64,000 nt of DNA from an uncultured Eubacterium sp. (GCA_910589595.1 CAJUTM010000011.1:1-64000), one strand, 5' to 3'; positions 18,038-26,646 are shown, counted from the first letter of the stretch. A program made the numbers and translations. Notes: a model not told the origin generated them from the sequence alone.

Positions 18038-19003
18038 TTACCCGATATCAAACCCGCATGCCGTCAGCATTTCCCTATCCTGCCTTGTACGGCTTCCCGA
18101 AGTCGTAAGCATATCTCCCGTAATTGCCGCGTTTGCTCCGGCAAAAAAGGCATTCTTCCCACTTTCTGTCAGCAATTTACGTCCTGCGGCAAGTCTTATA
18201 TCTGCCGTTGGATTCAGAAAACGGAAGATAATTATCGTCCGCAAAATCTCTTCTTCTGTCAGCGGAAGCAGCTCTTCAAACGGGGTGCCTGCTATCGGAA
18301 TCAGCGCATTCAGCGGAATCGAATCTACCTCCAATTCCGCTAACGTCAACGCCATATCCATACGGTCTTCCCATGTTTCACCCATACCTATAATGCCGCC
18401 GGAGCAAACCTGCAGTCCGGCGCTTTTCGCTGCGCGGATACAGGCAATTTTATCTTCGAAAGTGTGCGTGGTACAGATATTCGGAAAATTCCTCCGCGAA
18501 GTTTCTATATTGGCGTGATAACGCCTGACTCCGGCTTCCCGCAACGCGACAAACTGTTCTTTCGTCAGTAATCCGTGCGAGGCGCATAAACGGATGCGCC
18601 CGCACTCTTCACCCATCTTTCGGTATGCTTTCAGCGCCCATTCGAAATCCTTTCCGGCGAGCGTGCGTCCCGCTGTCACAATAGAAAAGCGATGTGCTCC
18701 CATCTCTTCGTGATGGCGGCACGTCCTCACAAACTCATCCGTCTCCAAAATTTCGTATTCCTCTGCCCCCGTATGATAATGAGACGATTGGGCACAAAAT
18801 TTGCAATTTTCACTGCAGCGCCCGGAGCGCCCATTAATAATTGTACACAAATCAACATGATTGCCACACAATTCCTCACGGAGGCGGTTCGCTCCCGCTT
18901 GCAACTGCTCAAAATCGCTCTCCAGAAGAAAAGATAAATCATCCGCTCTTGTCAGGCGGCGGCCCTCCAAAATTTCATTTACTATTTGTTCCAACATATC
19001 CAT
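18038..19003 (-). CDS. bioB: Biotin synthase
   Basis: A radical SAM enzyme (321 residues from this start) that inserts sulfur into dethiobiotin. The CSENCKFC motif supplies the [4Fe-4S] ligands, and YHANIETSRR and GMGETWEDR follow in the usual order. I prefer the fourth-codon ATG at 19003 because GAGGGG lies nine bases upstream; the ATG at 19012 touches the ribosome site. It lies 21 bases after the AICAR transformylase gene on the same strand and so probably shares its transcript. bioA/D/F are absent here, so dethiobiotin must come from elsewhere. BirA is encoded at 61 kb. Confidence 0.93.
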   Translation of the reverse strand: MDMLEQIVNEILEGRRLTRADDLSFLLESDFEQLQAGANRLREELCGNHVDLCTIINGRSGRCSENCKFCAQSSHYHTGAEEYEILETDEFVRTCRHHEEMGAHRFSIVTAGRTLAGKDFEWALKAYRKMGEECGRIRLCASHGLLTKEQFVALREAGVRRYHANIETSRRNFPNICTTHTFEDKIACIRAAKSAGLQVCSGGIIGMGETWEDRMDMALTLAELEVDSIPLNALIPIAGTPFEELLPLTEEEILRTIIIFRFLNPTADIRLAAGRKLLTESGKNAFFAGANAAITGDMLTTSGSRTRQDREMLTACGFDIG

Positions 19004-19024
19004 ATCACGCATCCCCTCTTAATT

Positions 19025-20203
19025 TTAGTGGTGGAACAGACGTATGCCTGTAAAACTCATCACCATATTATGGCGGTTGCAGGCGTCAATACAATCCTTA
19101 TCGCGAATCGAGCCTCCCGGCTGGGCAATGTATTTTACTCCGCTGCGGTATGCTCTCTCAATATTATCATCAAACGGGAAGAATGCATCCGAGCCAAGCG
19201 TCACATCTTTGGCGTACTCGGACAACCACTTCTGTTTCTCCTCTTTCGTAAATACTGGCGGTTTTTCCGTGAAATATTTCTCCCAGCATCCATCTGCCAA
19301 TACATCCATAAAATCTTCACCGATATAGTTATCAATCGCATTATCGCGCTCTGCCCGCTTCATGCCCTCCTTAAATGGAAGTCCCAACACCTGAGGAGAC
19401 TGGCGCAGCAGCCAATTATCCGCTTTCTGTCCTGCAAGACGGGTGCAGTGAATACGAGACTGCTGACCGGCTCCGATACCGATTGCCTGTCCTCCCTTGA
19501 CAAAACAAACGGAATTGGACTGTGTGTATTTAAGCGTAATCATGGCGACAGCCATATCAATCTTCGCCTGCTCCGGCAATTCTTTATTTTCCGTGACAAT
19601 ATTCGCGAAGAAATCATCATCAATCACTAATTCATTTCTTCCCTGCTCAAAAGTAATGCCAAATACTTCTTTGTGCTCAACCGGATTCGGTACATAAGAA
19701 GAATCAATCTCAATAATCGCATAGGCGCCCTTTTTCTTTTCCTTTAAAAGTTCCAGCGCTTCCGGCTCATATCCCGGCGCTATAATACCGTCTGAAAACT
19801 CCCGCTTAATCATTTTCGCCGCCGAGACGTCGCACACATCCGACAGAGCAATAAAATCTCCGTAAGAAGACATCCTGTCCGCACCGCGCGCTCTCGCATA
19901 AGCGGCCGCCAGAGGAGACAACTCGCCAAGGTCATCGACCCAGTAGATTTTCGCCTCCACCTCGGACAATGGCAGGCCTACTGCCGCCCCTGCCGGCGAG
20001 ACATGCTTAAACGAAGTAGCCGCCGGAAGCCCTGTAGCTCTCTTTAACTCGCTCACTAACTGCCATCCGTTAAATGCATCTAAAAAATTAATATATCCCG
20101 GCTTGCCATTCAGCACCTTAATTGGCAGCTCGCCATCTTTCATATAAATCTTCGAAGGTTTCTGATTCGGGTTACAACCATATTTTAATTCCAGTTCTTT
20201 CAT
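19025..20203 (-). CDS. purH: Phosphoribosylaminoimidazolecarboxamide (AICAR) formyltransferase, stand-alone
   Basis: A 392-residue enzyme that formylates AICAR (ZMP) to FAICAR in purine synthesis. It matches only the transformylase half of bifunctional PurH: KYGCNPNQKP at the start, SFKHVSPAGAAVG in the middle, YTQSNSVCFVKGGQAIGIGA, and QPGGSIRDKDCIDACN near the end. The N-terminal IMP cyclohydrolase domain of PurH is absent; the PurO encoded 30 bases upstream replaces it. The operon is preceded by a ZTP-type riboswitch, matching its substrate ZMP. Confidence 0.93.
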   Translation of the reverse strand: MKELELKYGCNPNQKPSKIYMKDGELPIKVLNGKPGYINFLDAFNGWQLVSELKRATGLPAATSFKHVSPAGAAVGLPLSEVEAKIYWVDDLGELSPLAAAYARARGADRMSSYGDFIALSDVCDVSAAKMIKREFSDGIIAPGYEPEALELLKEKKKGAYAIIEIDSSYVPNPVEHKEVFGITFEQGRNELVIDDDFFANIVTENKELPEQAKIDMAVAMITLKYTQSNSVCFVKGGQAIGIGAGQQSRIHCTRLAGQKADNWLLRQSPQVLGLPFKEGMKRAERDNAIDNYIGEDFMDVLADGCWEKYFTEKPPVFTKEEKQKWLSEYAKDVTLGSDAFFPFDDNIERAYRSGVKYIAQPGGSIRDKDCIDACNRHNMVMSFTGIRLFHH

Positions 20204-20233
20204 AACTATCCTCCATTCTGCCGCATCTATGCG

Positions 20234-20950
20234 TTATGCCTGATTTTTATTTACAATATTTGTTTTATATTCTCCGGTTTCAATATCAATATAGCGGACA
20301 AACAAAGAAACTTTGTTATCCTCATTTAAGCTGTCCCAGAGCATTCCGGTAAAGGAATCCATATCGTCGCTCATCGCAACAAGTTTCGGCTCGCCCTCAA
20401 AACTTGGCAGCGGATTCCCATCCTGCATATAAGTGTGAATAAAGCGCCCCTCTCCTGCCACCGGATTACTGTACTGGAACGTATAGCGGTTGCAGGAAAC
20501 CGGATTTCCCTGATTGCTTTTCAGAATCGACATCTGATACTGATACGCTCCCTTTTCCACTGTCATCATGGCAGAGATACGCGGCGTGTAGTTCGGAGCG
20601 TCCGGCTCAAATTCTCTCGTACGGAGAGCCTGCTCGAATGTCTGCTGCTTTTGCAGCAACTCATAAACCGTATCGGTCTGGTCGCCATTCGTTACAATCG
20701 TCGTATTGCCAAGAACGCGAACCGGCGCATAGATAATCAGGCTGGGGTCGCTCAGTTTGGAATCATCAAACGCCTGTGTGCGAATGCCCTCGCCATCCTC
20801 TACAAAGATGCGGTTACGGCTGTTTTCACTGCGCCCCATAATGAAATAGGCAGCCACGGCATACTTCCCGTTTGGCGACTTGCCAACAACAATCCCCCGT
20901 CCCGGATAAGGATTGCCTTTCAGCTCGTTTTCAAGTAAAATTGTCTTCAT
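20234..20950 (-). CDS. purO: IMP cyclohydrolase, archaeal PurO type
   Basis: A 238-residue protein of the PurO family: NPYPGRGIVVGKS near the N-terminus, YFIMGRSENSRNRIF, YAPVRVLGNTTIVTNGDQTD and FEPDAPNYTPRISA. PurO closes the ring of FAICAR to give IMP, the last step of purine synthesis. In this family it is a separate protein, in contrast to the fused PurH of most bacteria. It is the first gene behind the riboswitch leader and terminator, followed by purH and bioB. GGAGGG precedes the ATG. Confidence 0.92.
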   Translation of the reverse strand: MKTILLENELKGNPYPGRGIVVGKSPNGKYAVAAYFIMGRSENSRNRIFVEDGEGIRTQAFDDSKLSDPSLIIYAPVRVLGNTTIVTNGDQTDTVYELLQKQQTFEQALRTREFEPDAPNYTPRISAMMTVEKGAYQYQMSILKSNQGNPVSCNRYTFQYSNPVAGEGRFIHTYMQDGNPLPSFEGEPKLVAMSDDMDSFTGMLWDSLNEDNKVSLFVRYIDIETGEYKTNIVNKNQA

Positions 20951-20998
20951 CTTCTCTTTCCCTCCTGTTCTGTTTTTTTGCCCGTCAGCTCTTCATAC

Positions 20999-21043
20999 AA
21001 AAAGACCGTCCGGACAACCAAAGAAATGGTCGCCCAGACGGTC
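20999..21043 (-). terminator. Riboswitch-controlled intrinsic terminator
   Basis: GACCGTC (minus strand, 21043-21037) pairs with GACGGTC (21010-21004), with an inner GC-rich extension, followed by TTTTTGT. The first arm is part of the conserved aptamer element at 21031-21046, so ligand binding and terminator formation are mutually exclusive: the classic ON-switch layout. Confidence 0.8.
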
Positions 21044-21122
21044 GGCAATTCGTTTCCATCCATACTTCCCGTGAGTGCTCTCACAAACAAAATGATTGTT
21101 TTTTCCGCCAGTCATATGGAAT
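21031..21122 (-). ncRNA. ZTP/ZMP riboswitch (pfl motif)
   Basis: On the minus strand the leader of purO carries the two conserved parts of the ZTP riboswitch: ATGACTGGCGGAAA in the first stem-loop, CACGGGAAGTATGG in its 3' side, and CCGACCGTCTGGGCG in the second hairpin. The consensus (GACUGGCG, CCGGGGAGC, CCGCCUGGGCA) is recognisable with covarying changes. It senses ZMP/ZTP, which accumulate when 10-formyl-tetrahydrofolate is short, and would turn on the formyl-using purH. The terminator at 20999-21043 overlaps the second hairpin. Confidence 0.85.
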
Positions 21123-21129
21123 TACGTTT

Positions 21130-21158
21130 AGTATACTTCAATTGGTTTGAAAAAGCAA
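21130..21158 (-). promoter_or_regulatory. Promoter of the riboswitch-purO-purH transcript
   Basis: The -35 TTGCTT (21153-21158), a 17-base spacer and the -10 TATACT (21130-21135) place the start of transcription near 21123, right at the aptamer's 5' end. Confidence 0.7.
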
Positions 21159-21249
21159 GCCAAATATTATGAAAAAATACTTACATAGGCGCTCCCACTT
21201 ATTAAGTACATAGTAGTATAAACTCACTCTGATAAATCGTCTGAAGCAA

Positions 21250-21600
21250 TTACTCTCCCCAATAGTCTATTGTATCTTGCGAAGTGGTTACTATCCCAAA
21301 GAGCTTCCGCATAAAATCTTCTTTTTCGTGAAACATTTCCAAAATAAGTATTGTATCTTTATCCTTTATACGGTAAAAGAAATAATTATGTTCTGCAATA
21401 ATATAGCTGTAATCACATTTAATATCATATTGTGATGAAATTCTTATACCTGATTGCGGAAATGTTTCAAGTCTTCTGATACTATTAGTTATATTACTCA
21501 TAATCCTTTTTGAACTGTTTTCACCATAATTTTGTGCCAATTCACTGTGTAACTTTTTCAGCTTTCTTCTAACAATCTGCGAATATTCCAATTTGGCCAA
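21250..21600 (-). CDS. RelE/ParE superfamily toxin
   Basis: A 116-residue protein of the RelE/ParE fold: an N-terminal helical hairpin (YSQIVRRKLKKLHSEL), a short segment with SGIRISS, then YIIAEHNYFFYRIKDKDTIL and a C-terminal MFHEKEDFMRKLFG, typical of Txe/RelE-like mRNA interferases. The start is TTG, four bases after the antitoxin stop, with a GGGGG run upstream. It is coupled with the antitoxin gene as a type II toxin-antitoxin pair. Whether it cleaves ribosomal mRNA or poisons gyrase cannot be told. Confidence 0.85.
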   Translation of the reverse strand: MAKLEYSQIVRRKLKKLHSELAQNYGENSSKRIMSNITNSIRRLETFPQSGIRISSQYDIKCDYSYIIAEHNYFFYRIKDKDTILILEMFHEKEDFMRKLFGIVTTSQDTIDYWGE

Positions 21601-21604
21601 ATCA

Positions 21605-21859
21605 TTATACCCCCAGCTCTTTTTCTAATTCATCCGCAGATATAGTTCCTTCCGTAATTACAGAATTTTCAGCTTTCTGCAGTTTTAACAACAATTGATT
21701 TAATGCTTTCTGCTTATCTAATTCGTCCAATTCCTGCATATCAATAATAGCACATGAGCCATGTCCGTTGCGGGTAAGATAAACCCTGTTTCCATAGGAT
21801 ACTTCATTGACAACCGACGTATAATTTCTCAAATCAGATATTGGTTTAATATTTGGCAT
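21605..21859 (-). CDS. Phd/YefM family antitoxin
   Basis: An 84-residue antitoxin: a Phd/YefM DNA-binding N-terminus (MPNIKPISDLRNYTSVVNEV, then VYLTRNGHGSCAIIDM) and a flexible C-terminal toxin-binding tail ending in ELEKELGV. Start ATG at 21859 has GGAG eight bases upstream; a GTG three codons earlier is less likely. It precedes and overlaps in translation with the RelE-like toxin. The complex normally represses its own promoter in the AT-rich region upstream. Confidence 0.87.
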   Translation of the reverse strand: MPNIKPISDLRNYTSVVNEVSYGNRVYLTRNGHGSCAIIDMQELDELDKQKALNQLLLKLQKAENSVITEGTISADELEKELGV

Positions 21860-22006
21860 TTCACACACTCCAATCTTTTCTTCTATAATTAGTTAATTAT
21901 TTTATATGATTTCAATATCATTATAACAGTTATAACATACAATTTGCAACGAAATTCACACGTTAATTTACAGCAAAAATTACTTATCTCTCATCCGTTA
22001 GCCGGA

Positions 22007-23311
22007 TTACAACACCCATTCGCCATCTCGTATTTGATGAATTTCACTCTGATAAAATGCCGCAACCGCCTCTGTCATATATGGTAAATCTTTACATCCT
22101 GCCGTCTCCACGGCGCTGTGCATCGCCAACTGAGGCAGTCCGATATCAAGCATCGGCACGCTGAATTGATGGCTCAGTAAATTCCCCAGAGTACTGCCTC
22201 CCGGCGCATCCGCGCGATTGGCAAAACGCTGTATCGGAATCTCTTTCTCTTTGCACAATTCAGAAAAGACTGCCGCTGTCATCCCTGTGGTCGTATATCG
22301 CTGACTGGCATTATACTTTATGACAATTCCCCCGTTCAGGATGACCGGATACTCACTATCTGTCTTGGCCGGAAGATTGGGATGCGTGGCATGCGCATTG
22401 TCTGCGCTGAGAAGCAGACTGCTGTTTCTCGCCGCGGCCCGCTCCTCTTCTGACATATCCAATGCCCGTTCAACTCGGCTCACAACATCCGGCAGAAACG
22501 AGCCCATCGCTCCCTGTCTCGTCCCGCTTCCCACCTCTTCATTATCGAACATACACCAGAAATTGATTTTCCTGCCGCTGTTTTGCTTATCGGTTTGTGT
22601 CTGGCAGGCGGATAAAAAACCAGTCAGGCTGGCGTAAGCGCATCCCAAATCATCAATACCGTGCGCCATATAAAATTCTTTATCAACTCCCACCTGACAA
22701 GCTTTCTGCCTGATGGTAAGCACAACGTCCATATCCAGTATATCCGCAGGGCTCACATTGCTTTCTTCTGCAATCAAGGCACAAATATCCGTCTCCTCAC
22801 TGCCATAGAGCGGCTGCATATCAATCTGCGGATTGTAGGCATACCCTTTATTGATTTCCCGATTCATATGAACGGAAAGATTCGGAATCACAAACATATC
22901 CCTATCCGGAGCAATGAGCTGTGTACGGACGCCCTCTGCCGTGCGTACCGTGACGCGGCCGGCCATCCCCAGCGGACGGTCGAGCCAACTGGCATGAATC
23001 ATGCCGCCATACCCCTCTGTCTCCACCCGTGCATAGTATTTACCCTCCATCTTTGTTTTCTTAATACGGTAGGTGGGCGAATCACTATGCGTAGCTGCAA
23101 GATGATAAAATTCCGGTTTCTCTTCAGGCATCCGGAACGCTATGATACTCGATTCGTTACGGGTAACATAATAGCACTTTCCCGACCGCAGATTCCACTC
23201 CTCCATTTCTGACAGCGGATGAAATCCCTCCTGCTCCATTCTCTTCGCCGCCTCCCTGACTGCGTGAAAAGGACTTAGTGCGGCATCCATAAACTCGAAA
23301 AATTGTCTCAT
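22007..23311 (-). CDS. M18 family aminopeptidase
   Basis: A 434-residue dinuclear zinc aminopeptidase. Metal-site motifs are visible: ATHSDSPTYRIK, HGIDDLGCAYASL, FDNEEVGSGTRQGAMG (catalytic Glu pair) and MHSAVETAGCKD near the end. The family removes N-terminal acidic or neutral residues from peptides in the cytoplasm. I place the start at the internal ATG (23311), because AAAGGAAG precedes it and the alignable sequence begins MRQFFEFMD; the upstream ATGs at 23341/23338 have no ribosome site. Confidence 0.9.
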   Translation of the reverse strand: MRQFFEFMDAALSPFHAVREAAKRMEQEGFHPLSEMEEWNLRSGKCYYVTRNESSIIAFRMPEEKPEFYHLAATHSDSPTYRIKKTKMEGKYYARVETEGYGGMIHASWLDRPLGMAGRVTVRTAEGVRTQLIAPDRDMFVIPNLSVHMNREINKGYAYNPQIDMQPLYGSEETDICALIAEESNVSPADILDMDVVLTIRQKACQVGVDKEFYMAHGIDDLGCAYASLTGFLSACQTQTDKQNSGRKINFWCMFDNEEVGSGTRQGAMGSFLPDVVSRVERALDMSEEERAAARNSSLLLSADNAHATHPNLPAKTDSEYPVILNGGIVIKYNASQRYTTTGMTAAVFSELCKEKEIPIQRFANRADAPGGSTLGNLLSHQFSVPMLDIGLPQLAMHSAVETAGCKDLPYMTEAVAAFYQSEIHQIRDGEWVL

Positions 23312-23363
23312 AACAGTATTGCTTCCTTTCTTTGCCATCATATTGGTAGTATATCAAATTTGA

Positions 23364-23392
23364 TTGTTTTTTACAACGACGTGTGCTACACT
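23364..23392 (+). promoter_or_regulatory. Promoter of the CgeB-like gene
   Basis: TTGTTT (23364-23369), 17 bases, TACACT (23387-23392) on the plus strand, about 55 bases before the ATG. A moderate match. Confidence 0.4.
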
Positions 23393-23445
23393 GAGAAAAG
23401 ATGATTGCGATTTCACCGATTATGAATATACAAAGGAGATACGAT

Positions 23446-24618
23446 ATGCGTATATTATATTTTGACTGGAATTCTTTCTGCCGCAAAGATGTTTTAGACG
23501 GTTTTACCGCACTTGGTCATTCTTACGTGTTATGTGAACTGCCGGAACGGGCGCGCATGCTTGGGCTCGGCGCCTCTACCATCGGGCAGTTATATGAAGA
23601 AATAAAAAAAGACAACTATCACTGTGTCTTTACTATGAATTATTTCCCTATGGTATCAGAAGCTTGTCAAAAGGCAGGCATTCCCTATCTGTCATGGATA
23701 TATGACAATCCTTACATGAAAGGATATTCCATCAATATTATCAACTCCTGCAACTATATCTTTACCTTTGACAGCGCCATGTATGAAGAACTCGCTGCCC
23801 AAGGGGTGCAAACGGTGTACTACGCCCCGATGGCTGCTAATCCGCACAGAATCGCAGCGCTGACTGCCAGCGGTAATCCTCATCAGTACGATATCTCTTT
23901 TGTCGGCGCTCTCTATAACGAAGACCACAATTTTTATGATGAGTTCACAGCAAATGCAGCCAAAAACAACAAACAATATTATATCGGTTATATTGATGCG
24001 CTCATACATACTCAGCTTCACTTATATGGTACCGACATACTAACCCAAATCCCAAAGGAAATTATTGACGCAAAATTTGCATCTATTAATGAGTGGACGG
24101 AAACCAACTCTTATTTTACAACACCGGAGCGAATCTTTGCCGACAGCGTACTCTGCCGAAAAATAACCGCATTGGAGCGGGAGCAGTTACTATCGCGATT
24201 ATCCTCTGTACACCGCGTCGACTTATTTACAAGAAATAAACAAGCAGCCGTCGGTTCGTGCTGCAACCACGGATATGTTGACTATACAACGGAAATGCCG
24301 AAAGTATTTGCCGGCTCGCGAATCAATCTCAATATCACGCTTAAAAGTATCCGGCACGGTATTCCCCTGCGCGCAATGGAAATCATGGGCGCCGGCGGTT
24401 TCCTATTGACGAACTACCAGTCCGACTTCCTTATGCACTTTGATGCGCAAAAAGACTTTGTCTATTATGAGGACATGAATGACGCCGTGGAAAAGACAAT
24501 GTACTATCTGCAACACGAAGACGAACGCGCCCAAATCGCCGCCAATGGCCTGCGTAAAATCCGAGAAGCTCATACATATGAAATCCGTATTGATGAAATG
24601 CTTTCACTTCTTCGATGA
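23446..24618 (+). CDS. CgeB-like glycosyltransferase family protein (DUF3880)
   Basis: A 390-residue cytoplasmic protein. The N-terminal DUF3880-type domain contains MRILYFDWNSF and SWIYDNPYM; the C-terminal glycosyltransferase-1-like domain contains INLNITLKSIRHGIPLRAME and GAGGFLLTNYQSDF. The family includes CgeB, implicated in spore coat or crust glycosylation, and related surface glycosyltransferases. AAGGAGA lies six bases before the ATG at 23446. Its end overlaps the convergent lysine-rich lipoprotein gene by 15 bases. The substrate is unknown. Confidence 0.8.
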   Translation: MRILYFDWNSFCRKDVLDGFTALGHSYVLCELPERARMLGLGASTIGQLYEEIKKDNYHCVFTMNYFPMVSEACQKAGIPYLSWIYDNPYMKGYSINIINSCNYIFTFDSAMYEELAAQGVQTVYYAPMAANPHRIAALTASGNPHQYDISFVGALYNEDHNFYDEFTANAAKNNKQYYIGYIDALIHTQLHLYGTDILTQIPKEIIDAKFASINEWTETNSYFTTPERIFADSVLCRKITALEREQLLSRLSSVHRVDLFTRNKQAAVGSCCNHGYVDYTTEMPKVFAGSRINLNITLKSIRHGIPLRAMEIMGAGGFLLTNYQSDFLMHFDAQKDFVYYEDMNDAVEKTMYYLQHEDERAQIAANGLRKIREAHTYEIRIDEMLSLLR

Positions 24619-25227
24619 CTTTTTCTTTCTGACAAAAGGCACGGAAGCGCCGACAGCAACTGCACAGAAAGCAAGGATTACATACATACGGGTTTTCCAC
24701 GCTGTATCCTCCTCTTGGGTTCCGCATTTTTCCACTTCTTCCTCCTGTGTCACATCTTTCACGGACGGGGAAACGGACGGAGTCGCCTGCTGTTTCTGTT
24801 CTTCCTGCTTTCCCTTGTCCGCAACTGGCGTCTCTGGTTCCGCCGTAGCTTTATTAGTCTTATCCGCAGACTTCTTCACGGATTTCTTCGCAGATTTCTT
24901 TTTCTTACTCTTCTTTGATGTTTTCTTCTTTTTCTTGCCCTTCTTATCTTTTGAGGACGATTTGCCAAGCGTCTTTTCAACGCGCTTCTGCTCCTTTTCG
25001 CTCAATTTGAGTTTCCCGCTCTGATAATCGCTGTACGCCTGATAAGCCCCCTCTGTCGTAGGCGGATAGCCATGCGCAGACAACCATGCTTTGGCCTGCT
25101 TCTTCTGCTCTTCCGTATAAGCTTTTGTAACCGTCACCGGACTATTTACTGTCCGGCAGATACAGCCCGCCAGTACAAACAAACATACCAGCAGAATAAT
25201 ACTTTTCCTCTTCCCCTTATTTCTCAT
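24604..25227 (-). CDS. Lysine-rich lipoprotein with C-terminal membrane anchor
   Basis: A 207-residue surface protein of unknown function. It begins with a lipoprotein signal (VCLFVLAGC lipobox near residue 22). Residues 35-85 form a short folded unit (TEEQKKQAKAWLSAHGYPPT) resembling repeats of secreted clostridial proteins. Residues 90-125 are almost pure Lys/Ser. A Pro/Glu/Gln-rich stretch follows, then a C-terminal hydrophobic helix and KKKSSKK. Lipid anchor and C-terminal helix together would tether it at both ends. Start ATG at 25227 has GGAGG upstream. It overlaps the vanZ-like gene by 11 bases. Confidence 0.65.
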   Translation of the reverse strand: MRNKGKRKSIILLVCLFVLAGCICRTVNSPVTVTKAYTEEQKKQAKAWLSAHGYPPTTEGAYQAYSDYQSGKLKLSEKEQKRVEKTLGKSSSKDKKGKKKKKTSKKSKKKKSAKKSVKKSADKTNKATAEPETPVADKGKQEEQKQQATPSVSPSVKDVTQEEEVEKCGTQEEDTAWKTRMYVILAFCAVAVGASVPFVRKKKSSKK

Positions 25228-25759
25228 CGTTTCCTCCTGTCTTACAACTATAAATCCACAGAAATCCCCGCACAAGACATGCTCCTGACAAACAGCCCAG
25301 CGTATTCATAATTAAATCATCTGTCTGAAAATAGCCGCGTGCGGTAAGCAGCTGCAAAATTTCAATACAGAGGCTAAGACCAAAACCAATCAGCGTTATG
25401 CCCCATATGGGAATCTTTTTCAGACAGAGAGCAAGCAGCATTCCAAAAGGAATGAACAACAGAATATTCTCTATCACATAAGCGCGTCCCTGTGAATCCT
25501 GCGTCCATGTTCCGCCGATAACAAGATTTAAGTCTGTACGGCTGCCGGCTTCTCTCGAAAAAAATACAATCTGAAACAGCAAGACAAAGTATGCCGCCAG
25601 CAGTCCATACCATACATCATGGAAACAAGACCAGCTCTCATCCTTTCCCTTTCGTTTGCTTACCAAAAGGCATACGCCATAAACGATAAGTCCGGCGACG
25701 AACGCCATTGGCAAAAAACAAAACGTATTCCGTATATCTCTAATTATACATCCCCACAT
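25217..25759 (-). CDS. VanZ family membrane protein
   Basis: A 180-residue protein with about five hydrophobic segments, matching VanZ-like proteins: VIENILLFIPFGMLLALC, then ISLCIEILQLLTARGYFQTDDLIMNTLG with the conserved polar motif D-D-x-x-x-N-T-x-G. The family gives low-level teicoplanin resistance in enterococci, but most members have no known role in the cell envelope. It overlaps the downstream lipoprotein gene and is likely co-transcribed with it. Confidence 0.85.
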   Translation of the reverse strand: MWGCIIRDIRNTFCFLPMAFVAGLIVYGVCLLVSKRKGKDESWSCFHDVWYGLLAAYFVLLFQIVFFSREAGSRTDLNLVIGGTWTQDSQGRAYVIENILLFIPFGMLLALCLKKIPIWGITLIGFGLSLCIEILQLLTARGYFQTDDLIMNTLGCLSGACLVRGFLWIYSCKTGGNDEK

Positions 25760-25870
25760 AGTACGCCTGTCCGGAAGTGAGCTCTTGTCAGGAATAGATT
25801 TTCAAGAAATCACTACATTTTCCTTTCTTTAAAATTTTCACAAATGTCTGATAACGTCGGGTACAAAAAT

Positions 25871-26128
25871 CTAAATTTGCTGATAATACACTGACATTAT
25901 TGATAGCATAAGTCCCGGATTTTTAAGAATCGTATTCACATTTTTATCTGTAATCCCATCCGGCATAGTTGCCGCTTCCCGTAATACCGGCTTAACCGCC
26001 TTTCCATCCAGTCCCACTTGTATCAGTTTATCAAGTGTTGGTTCTGTCAAAAGCGAACATATAATATTTCCCTCGCGGGGAGCAATACCCGCCATCTTAA
26101 AAAATCTGAGATATTCATTATTTTCCAC
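25871..26128 (-). CDS. Small hypothetical protein
   Basis: An 85-residue product that I do not recognise. It has no membrane segment or cysteine-rich motif except a single Cys near residue 24; two helical halves are joined by a proline-rich turn. The start is GTG with a perfect GGAGGTG site eight bases upstream, which supports it being expressed. It stands alone at the edge of the AT-rich island. Confidence 0.55.
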   Translation of the reverse strand: MENNEYLRFFKMAGIAPREGNIICSLLTEPTLDKLIQVGLDGKAVKPVLREAATMPDGITDKNVNTILKNPGLMLSIMSVYYQQI

Positions 26129-26451
26129 TACTTACACCTCCTGATAATCCTGTGGTTTTTAAAAATATTCTGGCAGTACCCATCTTTCTTCCGGCTATGC
26201 CACCATACATTTTGGAGTTCTGACTATTCCCACATGAATTTAGTACTTTCCGCTTTTCATTATAACCACTTTTTCCATTAAACACAATAACAGAATATCA
26301 CTTTGCGCAAAATCCATTCTGTCCTGACATTCGAAGCAAACAGATAAAAACTTAGGAATTCCCTCACAGTAATATCTAAGTAATAAATATTGCTATGAGA
26401 AAATAAATATAACATATAACAAAGTATTGACGTAAAGAAAATTATGATTGG

Positions 26452-26517
26452 CTGACGAAAGGAAACGCACAGTTAGAGAGCGATCACTGTGCTGTTGACG
26501 AATTATTTGAAGTATAA
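26452..26517 (+). pseudogene. Remnant of a YefM-like antitoxin C-terminus
   Basis: The plus-strand frame reads LTKGNAQLESDHCAVDELFE then V and a stop. This resembles the acidic C-terminal tail of YefM antitoxins (K-G-N ... H-E-L-I-E-V). A stop lies a few codons upstream in frame and no N-terminal domain remains. The following YoeB-like remnant supports the call. Confidence 0.4.
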
Positions 26518-26521
26518 AATA

Positions 26522-26646
26522 ATGAATAAGGTATTCGCAGATACCTAATTGAGAAGATTATCTTTATTGGCAAACAAAAGACCATAAAACTTTGAAAAAG
26601 ATTAATCAGTTAATAAATGATAATGAGGGAATAAGAAAACCAGACA
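26522..26646 (+). pseudogene. Remnant of a YoeB-like toxin gene
   Basis: ATGAATAAGGTATTC begins M-N-K-V-F-A-D-T, then stops. In the next frame, after a TGA where YoeB has Trp, EDYLYWQTKDHKTLKKINQL continues and ends near G-I-R-K-P. This matches YoeB N-terminal sequence (W-E-D-Y-L-Y-W-Q, K-K-I-N-x-L-I). A frameshift, a stop and loss of the C-terminal catalytic half show it is dead. Confidence 0.6.

Noticed and set aside
21031..21122. Purine (guanine/adenine) riboswitch in front of purO
   Set aside because: The conserved blocks GACTGGCGG and CCGACCGTCTGGGCG belong to the ZTP class; the purine-aptamer core is absent.
24479..25024. Plus-strand 181-residue frame rich in Phe and Ser
   Set aside because: It is the reverse complement of the Lys-rich lipoprotein gene; the composition is an artefact, and it has no ribosome site.
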